Source of the DNA: a bacterium
GTDB taxonomy: Bacteria; Eremiobacterota; Eremiobacteria; Baltobacterales; Baltobacteraceae
Direction: 5' to 3'
Assembly: GCA_021784715.1 (NCBI GenBank)
Contig: JAJYHP010000191.1
Location: forward strand, 1 to 9,261
Length of the DNA stretch: 9,261 nt
Position 1 is the stretch's first letter; each line of letters starts with the position of its first letter. Shown in pieces: positions 1-5,703 of the stretch. The position numbers and the translations under genes are program-made. A model generated the notes under the pieces. It made no database searches and had not been told where the DNA came from. It worked only from the letters and a program-made list of their open reading frames with translations.

Positions 1-1
1 T

Positions 2-199
2 CTCTTCACAAACGATTACCCCTATGATGACAAAATAGCGTGGAGCGGAATGTATGCTCCATTCCCGCTTCACGCTATCGCGTCGATCTTAAGGGGCGGT
101 GATTCGCTACTTAACGGAGATGATGACTCCCTTAAGAAGCGTTATCGCGGCATGCTGGCGCGGCCAGAGAGGACGGCACGGACGGAGACTGCAGGATAG
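2..199 (+). CDS. possible 3' end of a plus-strand gene (partial, unrecognised)
   Basis: An open frame enters from the left edge and ends at TAG 197-199, giving 65 residues with no recognisable family. The translation is acidic and protein-like in its first 50 residues (for example DYPYDDKIAWSGMYAP and GGDSLLNGDDDSLKKRY). Its third codon positions are only moderately G/C-rich. The last 58 bases overlap the 3' end of the convergent nuclease-fold gene, and an imperfect hairpin lies inside the frame at 35-78. Both points argue for caution. The other two plus frames stop early, at 25-27 and 36-38, so a plus-strand neighbour could equally end there. No start codon can be judged because the gene would begin outside the window. 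Confidence 0.3.
   Translation, partial: LFTNDYPYDDKIAWSGMYAPFPLHAIASILRGGDSLLNGDDDSLKKRYRGMLARPERTARTETAG
32..78 (-). terminator. candidate hairpin terminator after the five-gene operon
   Basis: Arms 35-52 and 60-78 form an imperfect inverted repeat with 17 Watson-Crick pairs, one G/T position (43/70), one bulged base (64) and a 7-base loop. Read on the minus strand the stem is followed by TTTTG, a short U-tract, and lies about 64 nt beyond the stop of the nuclease-fold gene. That fits an intrinsic terminator for the operon. The U-tract is weak, and the 43/70 position is a G-U wobble only in plus-strand RNA (C-A in minus-strand RNA). A plus-strand role or a structural repeat is therefore possible. 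Confidence 0.4.
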
Positions 200-1173
200 C
201 CGATTTTTTCGTTGAGACTATCCTCCCAGGCATACGCGATAAGATTCCTTAGCATCGTCGCACCGCGAGCGAGTTGCGTCGCGGTAAATGCACGCGCCTG
301 GGCGCTGCCGTTAGAGAAACCACCGGCGGCAGCGATGCGATAGAGCGGCACGACGGCAGCATTGGTTCCGCGGAGATAGCTGCCGACGATTGCTAAGAGC
401 CGTGTTTGCGAGATGCGGTGCTGCGGATCGAGTGCGTGGTACGGGGGAATATCACGCTGGACCAGGCGTTCGTTCTCGTACCGATCGACGAATGCGCTCT
501 CGAACTGCGAGTGAATCCCGCGAAGCTGCGGAAAATGCTCTGGGTTGGGCCCGCTTCCCCAGCCGTTAAAATGGGTGGTGACGTGGAGCGGCTGCGAACC
601 GTCGGCGACAAAATGCCCCCAGACCCCGATATCGCGCAAGGTGAGCGTCGCTCGCAAACGCTCGTGTGCGGCGGCACGCGAGCGTGCGGCCGCCGTCATT
701 GCGTGTTGCGCTTCATAACGATCGACGCGCCAAAGCGCAAAATCGGTGCGGAGTTGTTCCCACCCATCGGCGATGCTATAGGGCAGATAACCGACGCGAT
801 AGGGCGTCGTCCTCGCAGCCAGCAGGGCGGTCTCGTACGCCGCCATGCTCGGCGGCAGGTGTGATAGCGCGACGATGCCGGCGATCTTCCCGCTGTCATC
901 GATATCGAGATAGTGGCCGGGGTCGCGGTCCGCGTCCCACGATCGCCCCGAACCTTTCAGGCGATCCATCTCGGGGCCGAGATAGCGTAATTCGCGGCGT
1001 GCGGCCTGCGTGCGCGCGAACGCCGGCAACTCGGCGGGAAGATTTGCAGCGGCGAGATCGTTAATGATCTCGTGCCCCTTCTCTCCCCAGGCATAAACCC
1101 GCAGCGGTGCGAGGCCGAAAACGAGAAGCAAAAGCAACCCGAAGGTGCGGTAGAGCGTCGTCGATCGTGTCAC
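142..1173 (-). CDS. exported S1/P1 nuclease / zinc phospholipase C-fold protein
   Basis: The 343-residue protein has a signal peptide: basic start, LLLLLV core near residues 11-24, and likely cleavage after Ala28 (VYA|WGEKGH). Cleavage would leave Trp29 as the mature N-terminus, as in P1 nuclease and Bacillus cereus phospholipase C, where the N-terminal Trp binds zinc. Other trinuclear-zinc ligands can be placed: His34, an Asp around residues 80-84, His87 (GHYLDID), His187/Asp191/His197 (HFVADGSQPLH, spacing 4 and 6 as in P1), and His221/Glu225 (HSQFE). The last ligand is Glu, as in phospholipase C, where P1 has Asp. The family cleaves single-stranded nucleic acids or phospholipids outside the cytoplasm; the substrate here is not settled. 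The start is GTG, overlapping the dinG stop as GTGA, with GGGAG about 13 nt upstream. It is the last gene of the operon. Confidence 0.85.
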   Translation of the reverse strand: MTRSTTLYRTFGLLLLLVFGLAPLRVYAWGEKGHEIINDLAAANLPAELPAFARTQAARRELRYLGPEMDRLKGSGRSWDADRDPGHYLDIDDSGKIAGIVALSHLPPSMAAYETALLAARTTPYRVGYLPYSIADGWEQLRTDFALWRVDRYEAQHAMTAAARSRAAAHERLRATLTLRDIGVWGHFVADGSQPLHVTTHFNGWGSGPNPEHFPQLRGIHSQFESAFVDRYENERLVQRDIPPYHALDPQHRISQTRLLAIVGSYLRGTNAAVVPLYRIAAAGGFSNGSAQARAFTATQLARGATMLRNLIAYAWEDSLNEKIGYPAVSVRAVLSGRASMPR

Positions 1174-3083
1174 GTTTGGAAGAACTCCCGTAATTCATCG
1201 AGATGAGCGATGCGCCTCGCCGGCGGCAACGCTGCGATCATGCGCTTACCGTATCCTTTTCCCTGCAATCGTCCGTCGAGGACGAGCACGGCGCCGCGAT
1301 CGCTTCGCGCACGAATCAGTCGACCGAAACCCTGCTTGAGCAACATCGTCGCCGCCGGTATTTGGAGCCGCGCGAAGGGATCCTCACCCCGCTCGCGGAG
1401 CGCTTGGACGCGTGCGTCAAGCACCGGATGGTCGGGCTGCGCGAAGGGGATGCGGTCGATAACGACGCAGCTCAGGCGCTCGCCGGGCATGTCGATTCCC
1501 TCCCAAAAGGTTCGCGTTCCCACGAGCACCGCACCGGGCGTGCTTGCAAACCAGCGGAGCAATCCATCGCGGTCGAGCCCGCCGCGCGGACGCTGAATCT
1601 CCACCGGGTGCAGGCCGCTCGCGCGCAGACGTTCGCCGAACTCCGCTGCGCGGCGAAATGATGTGCAGAGCACGAACGCGCGTCCGCGCGAGTACGAGAG
1701 CGCTTCTTCCAGCAACGCGTAGGCACGCACGACGAAATCCGCGTCGTCGGGTTCGAGATCGGCAGGAGCAACGAAAAGCCGCGCCTGCTCGCGATAATCG
1801 AATGGGGAATCGGCGACCAACTCGTCGGCGAGATCGATACCCAGGCGAGTCCGCACGTAGCTAAAATCACCGCCGAGCGCAAGCGTAGCGCTGGTGAGCA
1901 GGCACGGAGTACGCGCGAAGAGGAGATCGCGCAGAATCGGTGCTGCGTCGAATGGCGTGCAGTGCAGATCGCTACCGTGCGGCGACGATTGAGCCCAGCG
2001 AATCGCATCTTGGTCGACGGCGAGCAATCGATCGACGACCTCGGCTTGCGCCGCCAACGACTTTACCGCTCCGGCGATCCGCATTTCGCGTTCGAGATCG
2101 CCGCGCGGAGGGCGCTTCAGTGCCGAGGCGCCGTTATCGGCGATCCAGTTCTCGAGATGATAGAGCTCGTCGCGCAGCCGATCGAGGTCGGCGGCAACCT
2201 CGGGGCGTTCGTCGAGCCGCAGCAATTCGTTTCCGTTCCCGCCTCCACTCCCGGCAAGACGCTCGCTCAGCTCGCGATAGCGCTCCTCCACCTGCGACGT
2301 CAGCGACGTGGGTAACGTAAAGTAGCGCCGCAGACGGCGAAAGGTGCGTTCGATACTGCGCCGTGAAAGCGAGGCGGTAAGAACGTTCATCGCGATATCT
2401 TCGCAGGTGTGCGCTTCGTCGAGGATCGCGTAATCGTAGGCGGGCAGCAGCCCGCCGACGAAGGCATCGATAAAGAAGATCGCGTGGTTGACGACGATGA
2501 TATCGGCCGCTTCGGCATCGCGGCGTCGGCGATAGTAAAAGCAATCGTCGAAATGCGCGCAGGCCTCCCCGATACAATCGTCGCCGTCGGCATCGAAGCG
2601 CTCCCAGAGCAATGCGTCGAGACGAAACGGTACGTCGGAGCGATCGCCGGTCGTCGTTTCGTTCGCCCAGCGCCGCAACTTCGCCATCTCGGGGCGCTCG
2701 AAGAGGGCGAGATCGCCACGGGCTCGCTCCCATTTCTCGCGGCAGAGATAATTCGAACGTCCTTTGAGCAGCACGACGCGCGGCTCCACGCCGAGCGCGC
2801 GCGCGACCATCGGGATATCCTTGCCGAAGAGTTGTTGTTGGAGGGTGATCGTCGAGGTCGATATAACGACGCGCTTTCCGCTCCGCAACGCGGGCACCAA
2901 GTAGGCGAAGGATTTGCCGACGCCGGTACCCGCCTCGACCAACACATGCGAGCCATTTGCGAAGCCCGCCTCCACCGCGCGTGCCATCTCGAGTTGCCCG
3001 GGACGCGGTTCGAAACCGGGAAGTTCGCGCGCGAGCGATCCGCCGACGGCGAAGATCTCTTCGATACCGGGGGGTTGATTCAC
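1170..3083 (-). CDS. dinG: DinG/XPD-family ATP-dependent DNA helicase with Fe-S cluster
   Basis: This 637-residue cytoplasmic superfamily 2 helicase unwinds DNA 5'-to-3' in characterised relatives. In order: Q-like motif (FEPRPGQ, 24-30), Walker A AGTGVGKS (51-58), Fe-S cysteines Cys114, Cys170, Cys175 and Cys181 with the C-x4-C-x5-C spacing of E. coli DinG, the VVNHAIFF segment (197-204), Walker B DEAH (222-225), LLTSATL (395-401), GTRTFWEGIDMPGE (522-535) and the arginine-finger motif QGFGRLIR (584-591). All four cluster cysteines and all helicase motifs are intact, so it should be active. There is no N-terminal exonuclease domain, unlike some Firmicute DinG proteins. The start is GTG, overlapping the rhomboid stop as GTGA with no good Shine-Dalgarno, so translation is probably coupled. 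In E. coli DinG helps resolve R-loops and DNA damage; its role here is inferred from family only. Confidence 0.93.
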   Translation of the reverse strand: MNQPPGIEEIFAVGGSLARELPGFEPRPGQLEMARAVEAGFANGSHVLVEAGTGVGKSFAYLVPALRSGKRVVISTSTITLQQQLFGKDIPMVARALGVEPRVVLLKGRSNYLCREKWERARGDLALFERPEMAKLRRWANETTTGDRSDVPFRLDALLWERFDADGDDCIGEACAHFDDCFYYRRRRDAEAADIIVVNHAIFFIDAFVGGLLPAYDYAILDEAHTCEDIAMNVLTASLSRRSIERTFRRLRRYFTLPTSLTSQVEERYRELSERLAGSGGGNGNELLRLDERPEVAADLDRLRDELYHLENWIADNGASALKRPPRGDLEREMRIAGAVKSLAAQAEVVDRLLAVDQDAIRWAQSSPHGSDLHCTPFDAAPILRDLLFARTPCLLTSATLALGGDFSYVRTRLGIDLADELVADSPFDYREQARLFVAPADLEPDDADFVVRAYALLEEALSYSRGRAFVLCTSFRRAAEFGERLRASGLHPVEIQRPRGGLDRDGLLRWFASTPGAVLVGTRTFWEGIDMPGERLSCVVIDRIPFAQPDHPVLDARVQALRERGEDPFARLQIPAATMLLKQGFGRLIRARSDRGAVLVLDGRLQGKGYGKRMIAALPPARRIAHLDELREFFQT

Positions 3084-3751
3084 CGGCGAGGTTGCTGTTC
3101 GGCTTCTTCGAGCGTCGATTCGAGCGCCTCACCCGTCAAAGCATCGGTTACTTGCGCGCGGACCGGGCGCAGCGGACGATAGATCGCCAACGTCGCAAGA
3201 AAACCCGTCAGGAGCCCGGCGACGTGGGCTTGCTTCGATATTCCCGGGAACGTGAATGTGAAAACGAGATTGAGCAATAAGATGCCGAGATTTGCGCGGA
3301 CGAGTTGGAGCCCGGCCGGGCCGTTCCGTAAACCGATCGCGAAGAGCGCGCCGAAGATGCCGAAGATCGCGCCGCTTGCACCGAGCGTCGGATCGTAGAG
3401 ATTGCCGAAACTCAAATACGTGACGCCGAGCCCCGAAGCGATCAGGGAGAGCGTGTAGACCAGCGCGGTGCGCGGCGTCCCGAGGATCGGTTCGATGAAG
3501 CGGCCGAGTATCCAGAGCGAATACATATTGAGCCCGATGTGCAGCACCGAGGCATGGAGGAATGCGCTCGTTACGATACGCCACCATTGCCCTTGTTGCA
3601 CCAACGCGGGTACCAATGCGCCGGCGTTATCGATCTGTGGAATCGTCACGCTGCCGGTGAGAATCCCGGCACCCATCGTTGCGATCTCCCAAAAGAACAC
3701 AACGACGCAAACCACGACGATTGCGTGAGTAAAGCGGGGGCGAGACGGCAT
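3080..3751 (-). CDS. rhomboid-family intramembrane serine protease
   Basis: The protein is 223 residues with about six membrane segments (near 8-28, 59-80, 95-115, 120-141, 152-168, 173-190) and a short charged C-terminal tail. The rhomboid catalytic set is complete: QWWRIVTSAF (55-64), His66, the HxxxN pair His71/Asn75 that stabilises the oxyanion, the GASGA motif with nucleophile Ser126 at the start of segment 4, and the base His176 in segment 6 (QAHVAGLLTG). It matches the basic bacterial six-helix form (GlpG-like core without its N-terminal cytoplasmic domain). Rhomboids cleave single-pass membrane proteins inside the bilayer; the substrate is unknown here. ATG overlaps the stop of the upstream repressor gene by one base (TAATG), and its own stop overlaps the helicase start, so it sits mid-operon. 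Confidence 0.93.
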   Translation of the reverse strand: MPSRPRFTHAIVVVCVVVFFWEIATMGAGILTGSVTIPQIDNAGALVPALVQQGQWWRIVTSAFLHASVLHIGLNMYSLWILGRFIEPILGTPRTALVYTLSLIASGLGVTYLSFGNLYDPTLGASGAIFGIFGALFAIGLRNGPAGLQLVRANLGILLLNLVFTFTFPGISKQAHVAGLLTGFLATLAIYRPLRPVRAQVTDALTGEALESTLEEAEQQPRR

Positions 3752-4431
3752 TAGCCGGCGGCGCCTGCCGGTTCGACCAGGAGCATGCGCGCGAGTTCTA
3801 ACGAGATCGCGAGTTCACCGCGATCTCCCGAGATCGTCAACGGGCCGCCGAGCGGAGCCCGCGCAAGCACGCGCAGATGCCGACCCGGTTTGAGATCGAG
3901 TTCGGCGAGATACCGCAATATCTCCGGCACCTCTTCGGTAACGCCGACGATGGAGAGCGCGGCGCCGCTCTCCGCGCGCGCAAGCGGTTCGCCGCGCGGA
4001 ATCGGGTCGCTCAAATCGCTCGGTGGGATCGGCATGCCATGCGGGCAGCGCTCCGGATTCTTCAGCAAGCGTTGCAAGTGCTCTTCGACGCCCGCCGAGA
4101 TTGCATGTTCGAGCATGCATGCGTCGGCGTGCACCTCGTGCCACGGCATCCCCAGCACGTCGACGAGAAAACATTCGGCGATTCGATGGCGGCGGACGAC
4201 GCGAACCGCGACGGCGAGCCCTTCGCGCGTCAGCTTGACGGTACCGCGCGCGACCGGCTCGACGAGCCCGTCTTTCGCGAGTTTTTTCAGCATGCCGGAG
4301 ACCGAGGCCGGCGCGACCCCCAACGACGAAGCGAGCGCACCGGTGCTCACACCGTCCCCCTCTCGTTCGAGTCGGTAGACCGCTTCGAGATACTCCTCGA
4401 CCGATTCAGCGAAGTGACTGTGCCCTGACAT
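3751..4431 (-). CDS. DtxR/MntR-family metal-dependent transcriptional repressor
   Basis: The 226-residue regulator has three parts: an N-terminal winged helix (about 8-72, recognition region VAPASVSGMLKKLAKDG), a metal-binding and dimerisation domain (about 75-145, including CPHGMPIP at 129-136) and a C-terminal FeoA/SH3-like domain (about 148-222). Family metal ligands can be located: Glu13 and Glu16, His82, Glu86, His101, Cys105, Glu108 and His109. Cys105 matches DtxR/IdeR Cys102 (Glu in Bacillus MntR), while Glu13 sits where MntR has Asp8 and DtxR has Met10. Iron or manganese sensing cannot be decided from sequence. Such proteins bind DNA when metal-loaded and often control metal uptake, but no metal transporter lies here. 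It follows the amidohydrolase gene by 27 nt and precedes the rhomboid gene by a TAATG overlap. No clear operator palindrome was found. Confidence 0.93.
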   Translation of the reverse strand: MSGHSHFAESVEEYLEAVYRLEREGDGVSTGALASSLGVAPASVSGMLKKLAKDGLVEPVARGTVKLTREGLAVAVRVVRRHRIAECFLVDVLGMPWHEVHADACMLEHAISAGVEEHLQRLLKNPERCPHGMPIPPSDLSDPIPRGEPLARAESGAALSIVGVTEEVPEILRYLAELDLKPGRHLRVLARAPLGGPLTISGDRGELAISLELARMLLVEPAGAAG

Positions 4432-4458
4432 AGCGGCTTGGCTTCGACGCCGCCCGCG

Positions 4459-5523
4459 TTACTCCGTGGAGCGGAGCCGTTCTTCGAGCGAGCGTTTTAG
4501 CGAGAGCGGAGCAAACGAGGCCTCGATTGCGTTTGCGATGCAGCCGCGCAGGGCCGGCTCACCGGCGAGCCGGGCAAAGGCGAGATACTCTTGGTCGATA
4601 TGCGCCCCGAAGATCGCCGGATCGTCGTCGTCGATCATCACCCGAAGCCCCGCTGCAAGCAGTTCGGGAAGTGGATGCGCTTCGAGCGCGCTCACCACCC
4701 CGGTCCGGAGATTCGAGGTCGGGCAGATCTCGAGCACGATCTCTCGCTCGCGCAGCATGGCCAGCACCGCCGGGTCTTCGACGGCACGAATCCCGTGCCC
4801 GATGCGCTCGGCCCGGAGGTGCTCGACCGCCGCGCGCACGCTCTGGGCGCCCGCCGCTTCACCCGCGTGGACGACCGCGTGGAGCCCCTCGGAGCGAGCG
4901 AAGGCGAAGGCATCAGTAAAGAGCTCGGGCGGGAACCGCGCTTCGTCGCCGCCGAGCCCGACGCCGATCACTCCGAGCTCGGTCGCCGATGCGGCGAAGC
5001 GAGCGGTCTCGAGAGCGCTGGCGGCGCCGAAGTTCCGCGTGAGATCGACGATCGTGCGGAAGGCAACCCCGTGGCTGCTTTCGATGCGGGCGAAGACCTC
5101 GTAGATCGCTTCCATGCAGGCCCGAAGGTCGAGTTCGGGGTGAAAGAAGCGCCAGACCGAGGGCGAGATAAAGAGTTCACCGTAGGCGACGCCGCGCCGC
5201 AAAGCATCGGCGGCGAACTCCTCGGCGAGACGCGCATAATCTTCGGGACGCGAGAGGGCGCGCGAGACGGCGGCAAAGAGCAGCAGAAACTCGGAAAAAT
5301 CGGCGAACGCATAGACCTGCCCGGGCTCGCGCGGCGAACGGTCTTCCCCCTCGGCGAGCGCACCCGGGCGGTAGCGCGTCGGGAGCCCATCACGTTCGGT
5401 GAGTTCGAGGAAGGTGCTCTCGCGCAGCGTTCCCTCGAGATGGCAGTGCAGGTGGATCTTCGGCAGCGCCGCGATGCGCGCGACGAGCGATTCTTGCGGT
5501 TCGAACTCCAACATCGGTCGCAC
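4459..5523 (-). CDS. adenosine deaminase-family amidohydrolase (substrate uncertain)
   Basis: This 354-residue TIM-barrel zinc hydrolase probably removes an exocyclic amino group from a purine base or nucleoside. Numbered from the GTG start: zinc ligands His26 and His28 (PKIHLHCHLEG, 21-31), His219 with catalytic Glu222 (VVHAGE), His243 (RIGHGI), CPTSN (267-271) and Asp300/Asp301 (DDDDP). The catalytic set is complete. Two positions differ from classical adenosine deaminase: Glu30 replaces the Asp in HLDG that contacts the ribose in mouse enzyme, and Gly189 replaces the Asp of the DLAGxE segment (here GVGLGGDE). This leaves adenine deaminase or aminodeoxyfutalosine deaminase (menaquinone pathway) as alternatives. 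GTG at 5521-5523 or ATG at 5512-5514 may be the start; neither has a clear Shine-Dalgarno. It is the first gene of the operon, back to back with the tRNA. Confidence 0.86.
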   Translation of the reverse strand: MRPMLEFEPQESLVARIAALPKIHLHCHLEGTLRESTFLELTERDGLPTRYRPGALAEGEDRSPREPGQVYAFADFSEFLLLFAAVSRALSRPEDYARLAEEFAADALRRGVAYGELFISPSVWRFFHPELDLRACMEAIYEVFARIESSHGVAFRTIVDLTRNFGAASALETARFAASATELGVIGVGLGGDEARFPPELFTDAFAFARSEGLHAVVHAGEAAGAQSVRAAVEHLRAERIGHGIRAVEDPAVLAMLREREIVLEICPTSNLRTGVVSALEAHPLPELLAAGLRVMIDDDDPAIFGAHIDQEYLAFARLAGEPALRGCIANAIEASFAPLSLKRSLEERLRSTE

Positions 5524-5540
5524 AAGGGTTCGCTACGGTA

Positions 5541-5549
5541 TGCTAGAAT
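5541..5549 (+). promoter_or_regulatory. extended -10 promoter of the tRNA-fMet gene
   Basis: TGCTAGAAT is an extended -10 element (TGn plus TAGAAT) placed 14 nt before the first tRNA base, so transcription would start about 7 nt upstream of the mature 5' end. No good -35 hexamer is seen at 16-18 nt spacing, consistent with an extended -10 promoter. The only alternative nearby, TATGCT at 5539-5544, is a poorer match. Confidence 0.5.
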
Positions 5550-5563
5550 CCATGGAGTTCCGG

Positions 5564-5640
<77 letters not shown>

Positions 5641-5643
5641 TGT

Positions 5644-5682
5644 TCGGGCCCGCCGTTCGCAAGAACGTCGGGCCCGATTTTT
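5644..5682 (+). terminator. rho-independent terminator of the tRNA-fMet gene
   Basis: A near-perfect GC-rich hairpin has arms 5644-5658 and 5663-5677: 14 pairs, one C/T mismatch at 5653/5668, and a GCAA (GNRA) tetraloop at 5659-5662. It is followed by TTTTT at 5678-5682 and starts 3 nt after the tRNA CCA end, so it also sets the 3' trailer. On the minus strand the same hairpin follows the chemotaxis gene stop but lacks a U-tract, so it is not a convincing terminator in that direction. Confidence 0.92.
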
Positions 5683-5703
5683 ATCCTTTCTTCAAACGAC
5701 TCT

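Noticed and set aside
2134..3132. Arg-rich alternate minus-strand frame (332 codons) inside the helicase gene
   Set aside because: The composition (mostly Arg, Ala, Ser) is typical of an out-of-frame reading of GC-rich codons.
2409..3182. Plus-strand open frame (257 codons) antisense to the helicase gene
   Set aside because: It mirrors the helicase codons; the helicase has every expected motif in order, and the antisense product resembles nothing.
3804..3826. Perfect 8-bp inverted repeat (AGATCGCG, 7-base loop, CGCGATCT) as a possible operator or attenuator
   Set aside because: It lies inside the FeoA-like domain coding sequence, in a region rich in GATCGCGA-type codons, so chance is likely. 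It has no U-tract.
4102..4119. Perfect 6-bp inverted repeat TGCATG/CATGCA as a possible regulator site
   Set aside because: It lies in the codons for the metal-binding CMLEHA segment, so protein constraint explains it.
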